A stretch of 64,000 bases of DNA from Crossaster papposus (GCA_037893245.1 JBAIAA010000098.1:186001-250000), one strand, 5' to 3'. Positions 46,112 through 58,209 are shown, counted from the stretch's first letter. Numbers and translations: made by a program. The notes: generated by a model from the letters alone, not told the origin.

Positions 46112-47470
46112 TGTGTTTAAGTATGGTGGCCCTGAAGAGACTACGCAAATCGTGAATATTGACGTCAATATTCGCGACAAAATTCACGACTATCCTCAAA
46201 GTCGCGAATATTGACGTCAATATTGACGTCAAAATTCACGACTTTCCCCAAAAGTCGCGAATATTGACGTCAAATTTGACGTCGATATTCGCGTCAAAAT
46301 TCACGACTTTCCTCAAAGTCGCGAATATTGACGTCAATATTGACGTCAATATTCACGACTCTCCCCAAAAGTCGCAAATATTGACGTCAAATTTGACGTC
46401 AAATTTCGCGACTTGCCTCCAAAGTCGCGAATATTGACGTCAAATTTGACGTCAAATTTCACGACCAGACATCAATTTTGACGCGAATTTGTTTCCAGCA
46501 AGCTAGGTTGTCTTCTTATTCATCCATGGTTTTGGCTAGTCTTGCTCCAAGACTGATTGTTTTATTTGTTCCGGGGAGCGCCGTCCGTCTATGTAGTTCA
46601 TCAATCATCAATACTCCGAAAACGGGCTTATTGAGGGCGCCCTCGATTGTCACGAGAGATCAGTGGATTTGTTTTAAAGGTATAGGTAGGATACGGTATA
46701 GATACACCATTGGTAATTGCTTGAATTATCATGAATGGTTGGATTTTGGGGGGTTGTATTTTATAGTAAATCTCGTTTAACTGACCTTTAAAATAATTTA
46801 TTGATGGCGAGAAATTCACGAAAAACTGCGTTTGTTTTCAACCGCCGTCGGGCAGTTGAATATTCTTGTTATTACATGTATTCGGTTTTTTTTGTGATCG
46901 CCGTCCGGTGATCGCAAATCTAGTTTTATAAAGAACAAAATTCGGAATAATTACATGATATCTTGCGCGATCATTTTGCTGGATGCCTAAAATCATATTT
47001 TACCTTCAAATAAGTAAGATATTTCTTAATAATTCGGTAGTCAACAAATCCACTTGATCTCTCGTGACAATCGAGGGCGCCCTTAATAAGCCCGTTTTGG
47101 AGGATTAATGATAGACAGACGGACGGCGCGCCCCGGGCAAATGAACAACTCAGTCTTGGAGCAAGACTAGCCAAAACCGTGAAATTTGACGTCAAATTTG
47201 ACGTCAATATTCGCGACTTTGGGGGAGAGTCGTGAATATTGACGTCAATATTGACGTCAATATTCGCGACTTTGAGGAAAGTCGTGAAATTTGACGCGAA
47301 TATCGACGTCAAATTTGACGTCAATATTCGCGACTTTTGGGGTAAGTCGTGAATATTGACGTCAATATTGACGTCAATATTCGCGACTTTGAGGAAAGTC
47401 GTGAAATTTGTCGTGATATTGACGTCAATATTCACGATCTGCATAGTCCCTTCAGGGCCACCATATTTAG
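46112..47470. mobile_element. Fold-back element with arms of TGACGTCAATATT-type repeats
   Basis: Outer ends are inverted repeats TATGGTGGCCCTGAAG (about 46119) and its complement (about 47451-47466). Each arm contains a run of short units mixing TTGACGTCAATATT, AAATTTGACGTCAAATTT, TTCGCGAC and GTCGTGAATT words (46148-46470 and 47180-47435). Each then has a unique arm segment (46500-46670 paired with 47045-47175) containing GGGCGCCCTCGATTGTCACG and TTGGCTAGTCTTGCTCCAAG. The central loop (46680-47040) is similar to 13490-13815. The flanks TTTAAG and TTTAGG may be an imperfect target duplication. No transposase is seen. On - the arms are translatable, which makes a long spurious frame with the adjoining LINE. 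Confidence 0.78.
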
Positions 47471-47858
47471 GAGCTGACCTAGTACGCCGATTAGGGGCAT
47501 GAAGAGTACATGGGTTGACATCTGTTAGAATAAAGTGATTGTGAATAATACAGGAATAAGCAGTCGTTAACGGTCGTCCTATAGTGAAGTGTGGGCAAGT
47601 TGAAAAGTTCACAGAGCTGAATGTAAGTAGCATTATATCAGGATATTGTACAAGTTGGCGAATATTACGAAGGGATTTAAACATGAAAAACAGATAACGC
47701 CCTTGGACTCTCTCCAGTCTGTCCGATTGTGTTTCAGAAAGGGAGTTAAAAACAATAGTACAGTATTCCAAGTTAGGTCTAATTAATGTACAATAAATAG
47801 TCCGAAAAACCTGTTTATTTTTACACAGACGAAAGTTGCGCCATACCAAGCCAGCCAT
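47462..47858 (-). pseudogene. LINE reverse-transcriptase C-terminal fragment
   Basis: An open frame on - of about 130 codons resembles the thumb/C-terminal part of a CR1/Jockey-type RT: VWRNFRLCKNKQVFRTIYCTL, then an RPNLEYCTIVFNSLSETQ block and LERVQ-RYL. It ends at the right arm of the fold-back element, which it enters in frame. Upstream RT motifs are absent, so it is 5'-truncated. Confidence 0.75.
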
Positions 47859-48852
47859 ACGATTACTTTTCTTAACTAATTATATTAAAAGCATTAATAA
47901 ATATCCTTATTTTTGCAGTATTGGGCGTTCCACAGTTTGCCGACTCGTGGTTGGCCAAACATACCAACCATATAGTATGGTTTCCAGACCTAAACATTCT
48001 GATTATTTCTGATGAATTATATTATATTAGGTTCAGTCATTGATCTTCATTAAAACTGAAGGAATAGCATTTTTTCTTTTCCAAAATTGGTGTTTGAACA
48101 GCCATGTTAATTGCTCTATAACTATGGTGGAAATAATATTGCTATTTGCTTCAAGTTTGTTAAACAAGTTCTCTGAATAAGAGATATTGTCGTTAGGGTC
48201 ATTTGCTTAGGGTCATTTATTGCCGCCCGTGAAGGTCTGTTATTTTATCGTCCCCTTATTATACCTAAAAATTAGCAAAATCAATATTGATGTCAAATCA
48301 TAATACTTAATACACACATTATATTACAAACTAATCAGTGTAATTGTTAACATTGTTCAGGCAACTTGGGTCTGCAAGGTTCAATTGGTTTTTTTCACAG
48401 AAATGGTTGTAAGTTGTACCCCCGTTAAATCGTTATGTAAAACAAACTTTTCCAGATATTATTTATTATTTACAAAATTTAATCTCGAAAAATACATTAG
48501 TTCAACAAAAAGAAGAATACACTAGTAATACAATAAGGCCTTGTAAACTAAAATATAAGTACTTGGTACTCGCAATGACCATTTTGAACATCAAGACAGT
48601 ATTAAGCCTCTTATTATGGTATTCTACCTCACCATTATGACGTCACTCCAGAGACCACGTGAGATAGCGCTTACCAGCCAGCTACAATCATTGTGCGATC
48701 TAGCCAGCCGATGAACGGACGCATCTACTCCGTTCTCTCCAACACAGTGTTATGTGCATAGGCCAATGCTTATGTATCATACTGAAGCACACGAGATTGT
48801 TTTTAGCCTTTACATGATAGGCCTATAGTCTTTAGTTATAACAAACCAAGCT
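47859..48852. other. Spacer and possible 5' region of the DIRS-like element; no gene
   Basis: AT-rich sequence with no coding motif. The last 200 bp (from about 48640) become less AT-rich and include TGACGTCA near 48640 and TAGGCCTA near 48820. They may be the 5' terminal repeat/leader of the DIRS-like element, but I found no matching right repeat. Confidence 0.4.
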
Positions 48853-49855
48853 ATGGATAGTGTTTTGGACATCGGGGATTTCTCAGATTTATCTCCGCAA
48901 ACGACACCTCAGACGGGGTTCTGGTTTACCGGTGGAAGATGGCTCAATAGCCAATCTTTCTGAATTTTCCGAAACGGAAGTTAAACAGAGAACTTTGAAG
49001 TGTAAAGGTAAGGCAAAATTGTCAAAAACTCTACATATTATCCCGAATACAGTCAGTACACCATTCCAGGGCGTTGCCACCACGTCCACGCCCAATGAAC
49101 CGTGGCAAGGGTTAAACAACACCTTCATACAAGCAATGAAAGAGGGCTTTGCCCAATTCACAAGTGAATTAATTGAGGCGACTAATAACAAAGGAAAGGA
49201 ATGCAAGCGTAGCTTAGCTCCTCGAGCACCAATGTGCCTTGGCAGAAAGCCAAACGGCTGAAATCAGTCGTGGTTGTTCCAAACCAAGCAGATTCTGATG
49301 ACACAGAAGCTGAACTAAGACGCCTGTTCTCCGAGGATGAACAAAATGGCTCGTCAAGTGACGATCTTTTGGACGATGTCCAACAGAGTATGAAGCAGAT
49401 GATAAGATTGGACCCAAAATTAAAGACAAACTTGCTACCCTGACTGGCAAAATCCTCAAGACAAAGTTGTCTGATGATAAACTGTCTGAAAAGCAAAAAG
49501 CTTACAGCAGACCCCAAAATTGTACCAATCTAATAAAAACGAAAGTGAACCCAGAAATATGGGCGCTGCTCAAGCCTAGTACTCGGACCCGGGACTTAAA
49601 GTTCTTGAGAGTTCAAAAATTGCTTGTTTCAGCATTTGTTCATTTACTGCAACTAACAGAGAAGTTGCTAGCAAAGCAAGGTGTAAAAGAAGAGGTAAAA
49701 CTAGCTACGGACACTATAACTTTAATGGCCAATGCCAACATTGAGCTAAACTTGAGACTTAGGGAACTAATGCGTCCCGATCTCAATACACAGTCCAGCG
49801 CCTCTGCGCTCCTTCGGTCCCAATTACCAAACTTCTTTTGGGGGACGACTTGACA
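48853..49855 (+). pseudogene. DIRS-like gag-type region, frameshifted
   Basis: A start at 48853 reads MDSVLDIGDFSDLSP, after which a frameshift moves the sequence into the frame annotated up to 49261. Further frames (49234-49443 and 49467-49853) continue it. The last has the VNPEIWALLKPSTRTRDLK-VQK block followed by helical, Leu/Lys-rich sequence. This block is characteristic of the first ORF of DIRS-type (tyrosine-recombinase) retroelements. At least two frameshifts make it non-functional. Confidence 0.7.
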
Positions 49856-50079
49856 AAAGCAGTTCACGATATAAAAACAACCAACAAAGTTGGAAATAAA
49901 CTTGGTCACCAGGCTGATGGACGTAATCAAAACTGTGGGTATAGACATTACTCAGGCCGTTCAATGTCGGCAAGAAGGCAACCAATCCTACTTCCATCCC
50001 TACCAAAGGAATTGACCGGCAAAAAGCAGCCACGGTCGGGGACGAGGTTCTTCCAGCATAGCACAGGTTAGCACATTTA

Positions 50080-51240
50080 TTGCTGAAATCAGTGAAGCTA
50101 AAGCAAGCTCATTTATTGCAGGAAGCATACACAATCATTTTTCATTATGGAGTAATATTCCTTCAGACCAAACTGTTTTGAGCATAGTAAAAGGACTCAA
50201 AATTGAGTTCAAATCCACACCGAGGCAAATGTTCACAACAAAGCAATATTCCTTGAATGACTTTGAACAACAAATTGTTTACAAGGAAGTTGATAAGCTC
50301 CTTGCAAAAGGAGTTATTGTGAAAACTTCACATGAACCAAAATAATTCTTTTCAAATATATTTTTTCGGCCGAAAAAAGACGGTACAACGATATTGAATT
50401 TAAAGTCGTTAAATAAAAATGTGAAATATCATCATTTGAAGATGGAGACTTTACAGTCTGCAACACATTTAATGACAAAAGGTTGTTTCATGTCATCTAT
50501 TGACCTAAGAGACGCCTATTATTCAGTACCGATTGCAACTGAACATAGGAAATATTTGAAATTCCAGTTTGGTGATACCCTTTACCAGTACACCTGCCTC
50601 CCAAATGGGCTTGCTTCCGCCCCACGTTTATTCACAACATTAATGAAACCTATATACTCGGTTATCAGAAGCCAAGGGTTTCAATCAGTTGCATACATTG
50701 ATGATTCCTTATTGTGTGGAAAAACTTACGAGGAATGTTACAATAATACGGTGGCGACAAAACAACTTATGGCCCAAGCAGGCTTCATAATTCACGACAC
50801 AAGGTCGGTTTCTATTCCAGTACAGGAAGTAACTTTCCTTGGTCTTGTGTTTAACTCGAATGATATGTTAATTTCCCCCACATTACAGAAAGCTGAAAAG
50901 CTAAAAGAAAAATGTCAAAACTTGTTCATAAAAGAATCTGTGCTTATACGAGAAGTGGCTCAGTTTATTGGCATACTGGTGTCAAATTTTCCAGGCGTAA
51001 TGTTTGGCCAACTGTTTTACCGACAAGTCGAAAGAGACAAAATAAGAGCACTGCAACAAAAAGACAGAGACTTTGATCCCAAATGAATTTGTCAGAAGAG
51101 GCGTTAAATGAGTATTTTGTGCGAAATACATCAACTTAACAAAAGTGCCGCAAATCACACTAAGGCAACAATCCCACCGGACAGCATAGCGACCAATTGG
51201 TCAGACGTCAAAATCTTACTCTGCGAGTTGTCTACCTTCT
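50080..51240 (+). pseudogene. DIRS-like reverse transcriptase and RNase H start
   Basis: An open RT segment runs from about 50100, is interrupted by a TAA at 50343-50345, and continues from about 50370 to 51086. Numbered from 50394 it shows SSIDLRDAYYSVPI (34-47), LPNGLASAPRLFT (69-81), the catalytic YIDD (101-104) and VTFLGLVFNS (about 147-156). After the stop at 51086 the next frame holds an MNLSEEALNE-like RNase H start, then decays. The LPNGL-SAP-LFT style is typical of DIRS-type RTs. Neither a methyltransferase-like nor a tyrosine recombinase frame is found before the minisatellite at 51.7 kb, so the element is truncated. Confidence 0.85.
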
Positions 51241-51685
51241 GAGTAGTGTGGCCGATTGAATCGGCTTATTCTGCACAAGTTTAGGGGGAATACAGAATAC
51301 ACATCAACAAATCCCGTGCCATTATAACTTGGGCTGTTCCCCCCCATTGCCATGCATCTCCTTTATTGAGCAATTTCTACGAGCATCAAAACTTAAACGT
51401 CTAGATCCAATTTCCCATAAATACCGCCAACCCCCGTTTCATTATTCATTTCACCTTCCGTGACTATTTTATGTTGGTATATTGCCTCGTTTCTGCTTTG
51501 TCTTCTTTTGCAATAACCATTTGCTTTGCCCTTGTTTGTGTTGCTATATTACTTTTAGTGACACTATCCTACACTCTGTACCGGTATATTTATTCGATCG
51601 TTGCCATCCGCGGCCGAATAACTATCACCATAAAGACAATAATATATTTCTTTACTGGCCTCCTAAATTCCCTGGGGCTATTTTC
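51241..51685. other. Spacer without recognised gene
   Basis: Frames near 51471-51808 are low-complexity or run into the minisatellite. No tyrosine recombinase motif (R...HxxR...Y) was recognised. Confidence 0.5.
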
Positions 51686-51689
51686 CTCT

Positions 51690-52530
51690 TTATAAAAGCA
51701 TATCCCAAATTGGGCCTTTTCCCATCTCTGCCTGAGGCCTTTCTCACATCTCCGCCTGGGGCATTCCTCACATCTCTGCCTGGGGCCTTTCCCCACATCA
51801 ATACCTGAGGCTTTTCCCTACATCAATCCCTGGGGTTTTCCCTACATTAATCTCTGGGGCTTTTCCCCCTTTATCTCGAGCCTTTTCCCCATTTATTTAT
51901 GTTACCCACATCGATCTATGGGGCCTTTGCCTACATCCAATCTGGGCTTTTTCCTCAAATAATATCTGTGTATGGGGCTTTCTATTTCATGCCCCTCAAT
52001 GGTGCTTTTCACCATTTCCAACGAATCGGGTTTATCACCTTTCGTCAATAAATTATTATGTTGTTTTTTTATTTTTTTTACATCACGTTTGTGAATGGGG
52101 GTTTTACCTCATTTCTATAAATTGGGTTTTTCACCTCATTCTATGATTTGGGTTTGTCACCCCATTTCTATAAATAGGGCTGTTTCGCCCTTTTCAATAT
52201 TTTTGTAAAGGGTTTATTTTACTCTTACTTATGTCTAACTGGGGCTTTCCCCCTCGTATCTAACTGGGGGCTTCCCCCTTCATCTCTAACTGGGGGCTCC
52301 CCCCCCCCCACCCCCCTCCTGTATATCTGGGTTCCCCCCCCCCCCCCCCCCCCCTTCAAGTCTATATTGGGGCTTTTCCCCTTCGTGTATATTTGGGGGA
52401 TTTTCCCCTATTGTCTACCTGTGGGCTTGTCCCCTTCATACCTATCTAGAGGGTTTTCCCCTTCATGCCTATTTAGGGGCTTTCCCCCTCAAAACTATCT
52501 GGGGGCCTTTCCCATCATCTCCCTACCACC
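51690..52530 (+). repeat. Degenerate C/T-rich minisatellite
   Basis: About 25-30 imperfect units of roughly 30 bp, each built around GGGGCTTTTCCCC or GGGCCTTTCCC with a CATCT or CATCAAT spacer. A poly-C run lies at about 52335-52353. It directly follows the truncated DIRS-like element. Confidence 0.8.
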
Positions 52531-54060
52531 CATAGCGGCTCAGACTCGACATTATAAAGTATCTTTGTCTTGCCGTCTTCGTAGTAAAGTAAGAGCTCAG
52601 TCTAAGCCTAGTCCACCATTGACATTCCAGCTGACCGTGCGGCTGAAAGAACATAATTCCTGGGTTATAGAGAAAATACAAATTTCATCTGCAACAGCCC
52701 TGCGCCATCACGCGCATGTCACATTCCGAGCCAAGCTTTCTATCGACAGTGTATATATTTTACACTTGGGACTCATACCCTGATGTAAAGTAGTTTTAAT
52801 TAACACTTTTAATAAAATGAACTACATTACTTCGTTCAAACAGTGTACCCATATGTAAATGCTTATCACCGGTATAACCCGTTTACAATTTTGCATCTTG
52901 ACACGCGCACCTACTGCATAATATCAACTGTAAGATTTTAGTTGATAAAAGCACTATGCAGTAATATCATCCTTTCATTTGGGTAATTTGAAAATTCGTT
53001 TTCAATTTTGGACCCCAACATACCATGGTGGCAACTTCCGTGACGGTAACTCCCGCTACAGTTGTGCATTTGTTTAGCAAAGGCTTAACAGCCAGAAAAT
53101 ATTTCCTCGAAATAACTGTTTGTTATAAGATATGACTAGCCTTGCCGAATACTTTATTTTAGCCAACACTTTTATATATGCGGGGCCTGTATTTGTTTTC
53201 TTCCAGCATTACATCACTATTTTCCATATAATATAGGCGCAGCACGCACTCAAACGAAAGATCCAAAATCCCTTCCGATTTTACGCTCAGTTGTCAATTG
53301 CTGTGATGCTTGCCGTTTATTAGACAGCATAAATGTGTACTTTCCTCCTACTCCTCCAAGGAATTTTCGACAATGTCATAAAAAAACGCCAGACTCCGAA
53401 AATTAGCTTGTCTGACATGCCCATACAATTTGTGAAGAGTAAATCGTTCCCACAACATGGGTTCCCCGTGGCAACCCCACGTATACTTCGCAGATACCTG
53501 GTTACAGTCATTTTGCGGATCAGACAATTACGCTTTCGCAGCATAATTTTATAGGCATTACTTTCACAGATTTATTTGTGAACCAAGCGTTACATTAAAC
53601 ATTATAATTGTGAGGCACTTGCCAACTATGCATTTCCCAGACACTGTTTTCTGGTAATTTTGCAAACATCGGCCCCGACCCCGCCAAGAGACTGTGCTTG
53701 AGCCTGACCTGTACCTTCTGATGCTCGTGGTACACTTTGCCAAGACTATGGTCATCTCGAATCACAACAGAAAATAAATTGATATAATCTCCTTAGGCCT
53801 ATACAGTTGCTTTATGTACATTTCCCATCGTACAAAATGTACATGCCCACTACACTTTCCACCAAAACCACCTGGGACCCTCCTCCCACCAAGACACACC
53901 ACCCTTGCGTCCAATACTCGACCACAACCACCTCTTGGTCAAAACTACCTCACAGAACACCTTCCAACGGCGACGCCCGAGGAGGCACGGCTGCTTCGGC
54001 CCACAAGCGCGAACCCTCTCCAATCTCGCCCGGAACACACCAATCCACATGCCTAAAAAA
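52531..54060. other. No gene recognised; C-rich stretch at 53860-54060
   Basis: Frames at 52367-52783, 53320-53554 and 53564-53755 have no motif. From 53860 the + strand is rich in CACC/ACC words, which opens long low-complexity frames on both strands that I do not call. Confidence 0.45.
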
Positions 54061-54312
54061 AACCCAACATAAATCAACGGACGGAACGTGCCATTGCAAG
54101 GCAGCGCAAATGTGGCCCCCGTCCTCGGCCAAAACATTGACCTCACTCTCACCGTAACCGATGGCCAATCGCACCAACTCATTGCTCCCGCGCCCATTTC
54201 TTTGGTGAAATTCAGCCATGCATGCACCGAAAGTAATGTGCAGGTCTTCACCACCCTCCAGTACCGCCACCCTCGCATTCCACAATACACCTTGCCTATC
54301 GCGTGGTTCTGA
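54061..54312 (+). other. Short unrecognised ORF
   Basis: A frame of about 75-80 codons ends in TGA at 54310-54312 and begins in or before the C-rich stretch. Its composition is protein-like, with a beta-strand-like LGQNIDLTLTVTDGQSHQLI stretch. Similar codon use appears to continue past the stop in another frame to about 54440, so it may be a broken larger gene. The family is not recognised. Confidence 0.25.
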
Positions 54313-54601
54313 ACCCATCCCATGGGGCTTTGCCGGGGGGATACGACGCTTTGTAAGCGTTCAAATACACTTTCCCATACCAATTCAAGGTCCGATCGCC
54401 TGGGCTGTTCCAAACATAAAACAGTTTCAGGGCTAACTACCTGTGTAGATGCTCATTTGTTTGCTCACTCACTCAAACCTTGGAGACCCACGGCAAAGCT
54501 TTTTCGGAGCACAACGAGCACACTCATAACGTGTTGTGGATGCCGCCATGTTGACTGTACAACCTCGTACGTATCAATGCTAAGGCGAACGCACGCACAC
54601 A

Positions 54602-54965
54602 GTTTTTGACGTCGGCGGCGCACAGTTTTTATTGACGTCGGCGTTACGGTTTTTATTGACGTCGGCGTTACGGTTTTTGAACGTGAGGGAGGCACGGTTT
54701 TCGACGTGGCAGCGTTACACTTTTTGAACGTGAGGGAGGCACGGTTTTCGACGTGGCAGCGTTACACTTTTTGAACGTGATGGAGGCACGGTTTTCGACG
54801 TGGCAGCGTTACACTTTTGGGCTTAAACGTGAGGGAGGCACGGTTTTCGACGTGGCAGCGTTACACTTTTGGGCTAAAACGTGAGGGAGGCACGGTTTTC
54901 GACGTGGCAGCGTTACACTTTTGGGCTAAACGTGAGGGAGGCACGGTTTTCGACGTGACACAGGC
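54602..54965 (+). repeat. Minisatellite, about 46-52 bp unit
   Basis: Six or so units contain GTGAGGGAGGCACGGTTTTC, GACGTGGCAGCGTTACACTT and, in later units, a GGGCTAAA insertion. It is preceded by three shorter units of GACGTCGGCG(T/G)..CGGTTTTT (about 27 bp). There is little divergence, so it is recent. Confidence 0.88.
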
Positions 54966-55131
54966 ACGAGTCGACTGATATATGTCTGCTACGGCGTTCC
55001 ACTAGACTAGTCACCCTGGCGAATTAAGCCGTTGAGCTAACTCCGGTTGGTATTTGAAGACTATAATTTAAATCTTTTAAAGATAAGATTGCGAAATTTC
55101 GCGCGTTAAAACTGAAAAAAAACAAAACATC

Positions 55132-55206
55132 GGCCAGGCCGAGGACTCGAACCCAGGCGATTAAATCCCGCAAACGAGGAGCCTAACCACTCGGCCATTC
55201 GACTAC
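55132..55206 (-). mobile_element. tRNA-like SINE head
   Basis: On - it has a GGCCGAGTGGTTAGGC A box and a GGTTCGAGTCC B box within 75 nt, like a Ser/Leu-type tRNA. The two ends do not pair as an acceptor stem, so it is not a functional tRNA. Confidence 0.7.
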
Positions 55207-55267
55207 CGTTCAACATTGTTTCAAATCGATGTGACTTATGTTTAAAAACTGAATTAATAGCTCCAGT

Positions 55268-56011
55268 GTAGAATGAAGAAAAATAAGTTATGTGGTGTTG
55301 ACCAAGCATTCAGGGGATCGGACCCATGACTTTACTCATTGAACGACCACCCATATAGGACTCTTTTGGGTTCTAGGATTCCCGGCACACAACACATCCT
55401 TCCCTGTCCATGTTCATGTAACCCGTAGGCCACGCTACCGTAAAGGGAGGACTGACGGAGCGAGGCCCTAGCTCTTGCCGCCTATGCAAGCAAACGAGCT
55501 CCGTCCCTATACTAAGGTGCGCACCTGAACTCCGCGGACAGTACCAGCCTGACGAATTAAGCCGCTGAGCTAACTCCGGTTGGTGATTGAAGACGATCAA
55601 TTAATTCTTTTATAGATAAGATTGTGAAATCGCGCGCGTGTAGAATGAAGAAAAAAAAGTTATGTGGTGTTGACCAAGCATTCAGGGGATCGGACCCATG
55701 ACTTTACTCATTGAAAGACCACCCATATAGGACTCTTTTGGGTTCTAGGATTCCCGGCACACAACACATCCTTCCCTGTCCATGTTCATGTAACCCGTAG
55801 GCCACGCTACCGTAAAGGGAGGACTGACGGAGCGAGGCCCTAGCTCTTGCCGCCTATGCAAGCAAACGAGCTCCGTCCCTATACTAAGGTGCGCACCTGA
55901 ACTCCGCGGACAGTACCAGCCTGACGAATTAAGCCGCCGAGCTAACTCCGGTTGGTGATTGAAGACGATCAATTAATTCTTTTATAGATAAGATTGTGAA
56001 ATCGCGCGCGT
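55268..56011. repeat. 372-bp tandem duplication within unit 1
   Basis: Two nearly identical copies lie at 55268-55639 and 55640-56011. Unit 2 has a single copy (from about 57813). On - each contains another tRNA-like A box, GTTAGCTCAGCGG. Confidence 0.88.
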
Positions 56012-56036
56012 TGAAACTGAGGAAAAAATGACGTCG

Positions 56037-56110
56037 GGCAGAACGGGGACTCGAACCCAGGCGATGGAACCCCGGAGACGAGGAGGCTAACCACTCGGCC
56101 ATTCGACTAC
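56037..56110 (-). mobile_element. tRNA-like SINE head
   Basis: Same type as at 55132-55206, with a different middle (CCTCGTCTCCGGGG). The B box is GGTTCGAGTCC. Confidence 0.7.
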
Positions 56111-57217
56111 CAGTCAACACTGTTTGAAATCGATGTGACCTAATAGGTTTGGAAGCTGGAGTAATAGCTCTATCCTACATCTGCTCAAAGGAAGAAGGAG
56201 AAACTGTGTTTTCAGGGTTAATGAGCCGCCCACGCATTAATTGTCCGAACATTCGACCTATTTTATGTCGATAGAGGGCGCGCCACACAAATAGAAGTCA
56301 CCAGCAAAGCGCGGGCTCAAAGGAAACAACACAAAATCAGACAAACGGCGCTGCCTCGCGACACTCGGAGTAGGTTGGCAATGTATATATTTTTCATTGG
56401 AAATTCTGAAATTTAAATAAAATTGTCTTGTTTGCATTGGGTAAGAATTTTTCAAAAAAAAATCATCTGTCAACCCACCAAAAATTGAAAAGAATATGAC
56501 ATGCTGGTCGTCATGTTTCTGTTGTCTCTGAACACGTGAGAGTTCTAAGTATTTTAATAAGATCGTGAAAGTATAGGCGTTTTAGCCCTTAGGTCTATGG
56601 GAATTGATTTGCTCCGTTTAACCCAAAGGGCTCTGTGTTAATAAACCCCGGTCACAACGGATCCTACGAAATGTTGTCGTGGTAAGGTCACAACGAACCC
56701 ACGACGCATTTGTTCCTCGACACGACATAAAATTTGGGCAGATCGTGGGTCATCGGGGGTCGTCGCGAGACAGTCCTACGAAATTTCGAGCATCGTGGCA
56801 TCGATGTACGTGCATGTACGTACGGACGGGTAATGGACGCCTCGATCAAGACTAAAGAAAACTATGCATAGAAAGTTCAAGAAATTTTAAAATCGTATTA
56901 TTCTCTATTCCACATCTTGTGGAAGTCCAAGGGTGGCATCGAAATGGATTTAGAAATTACAAGTCGATTTGCATGCGGGGGAGACTACATTGTACGTTTG
57001 CACTTTCAAAAACATAGCATTCAAATGTATTGTAACGTCGAGCGACACATCATGTCAGAGCCAACACACCCCGCTTGCGTACATTGACCGACTCCCACAT
57101 AGGACTCTTCACCCTGGCGAATTAAGCCGTTGAGCTAACTCCGGTTGGTATTTGAAGACTATAATTTAATTCTTTTAAAGATAAGATTGCGAAATTTCGC
57201 GCGAAAAAAAAAACATC

Positions 57218-57292
57218 GGCCAGGACAAGGACTCGAACCCAGGCGATTAAACCCCGCAAACGAGGAGCCTAACCACTCGGCCATTCGACTAC
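57218..57292 (-). mobile_element. tRNA-like SINE head
   Basis: GGCCGAGTGGTTAGGC and GGTTCGAGTCC boxes are present on -. The upstream flank has a short A tract. Confidence 0.7.
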
Positions 57293-57676
57293 CGGTCAAC
57301 ATTGTTTCCAATCGATGTGACTTATGTTTGAAAACTGGAGTAATAGCTCCAATATAAAAGAATGAAGTAACCTATTCATTACTCCACCACCACCCCCCCC
57401 CCCCCCCCTTTAAAGTAAATCAAGAAAAATACAGAACGTACGTCTGCATTGGTGGTAAGGGGAAAATGAAGAACAAAAAGTAAAGTGGTGTTGACTAAGC
57501 AATTCAGGGGTACGGACCTATGACTGAACACATTGACCGACTCCATAGGACTAGTCACCCTGGCGAATTAAGCCGTTGAGCTAACTCCGGTTGGTATTTG
57601 AAGACTATAATTTAAATCTTTTAAAGATAAGATTGCGAAATTTCGCGCGTTAAAACTGCACACACAAAAAAACATC

Positions 57677-57751
57677 GGCCAGGCCTAGGACTCCAACACA
57701 GGCGATTAAACCCCGCAAACGAGGAGCCTAACCACTCGGCCATTCGACTAC
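57677..57751 (-). mobile_element. tRNA-like SINE head
   Basis: Corresponds to 55132-55206 in unit 1. The B box is mutated (GGAGTCC side altered by CTCCAACAC). Confidence 0.68.
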
Positions 57752-58209
57752 CGTTCAACATTGTTTCAAATCGATGTGACTTATGTTTAAAAACTGAATT
57801 AATAGCTCCAGTGTAGAATGAAGAAAAAAAAGTTATGTGGTGTTGACCAAGCATTCAGGGGGTCGAACCCGTGACTTTACTCACTGAACGACCACCCATA
57901 TAGGACTCTTTTGGGTTCTAGGACTCCCGGCCCACCACACATCATTCCCTGTCCATGTTCATGTAACCCGTAGGCCACGCTACCATAAAGGGAGGACTGA
58001 CGGAGCGAGGCCCTAGCTCTTGCCGCCTATGCAAGCAAACGAGCTCCGTCCCTATACTAAGGTGCGCACCTGAACTCCGCGGACAGTACCAGCCTGACGA
58101 ATTAAGCCGCTGACCTAACTCCGGTTGGTGATTGAAGACGATCAATTAATTCTTTTATAGATAAGATTGTGAAATCGCGCGCGTTGAAACTGAGGAAAAA
58201 ATGACGTCG

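Larger units (their letters stand above)
55006..57549. repeat. Unit 1 of a large tandem duplication
   Basis: It starts ACTAGTCACCCTGGCGAATT and corresponds to unit 2 from 57550, with offset 2544 at the start and about 2170 later because unit 1 contains an extra 372-bp internal tandem copy (55268-55639 and 55640-56011). It contains tRNA-like SINE heads, a poly-C run near 57389-57408, and no gene. Confidence 0.85.

Noticed and set aside
46971..47858. A 295-codon frame on - that looks like a long gene
   Set aside because: Only its first ~130 codons are LINE reverse transcriptase. The rest (NIDVNIDVNIHD-type repeats) is read-through of the fold-back arm satellite.
53850..54413. A 187-codon Trp-rich frame on -
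   Set aside because: It is the complement of a C-rich low-complexity stretch and of the short + frame ending at 54312. No motif recognised.
55132..55206. Functional tRNA gene
   Set aside because: A and B boxes are present, but the ends do not pair as an acceptor stem and the sequence recurs in a tandem array, so I call it a SINE head.
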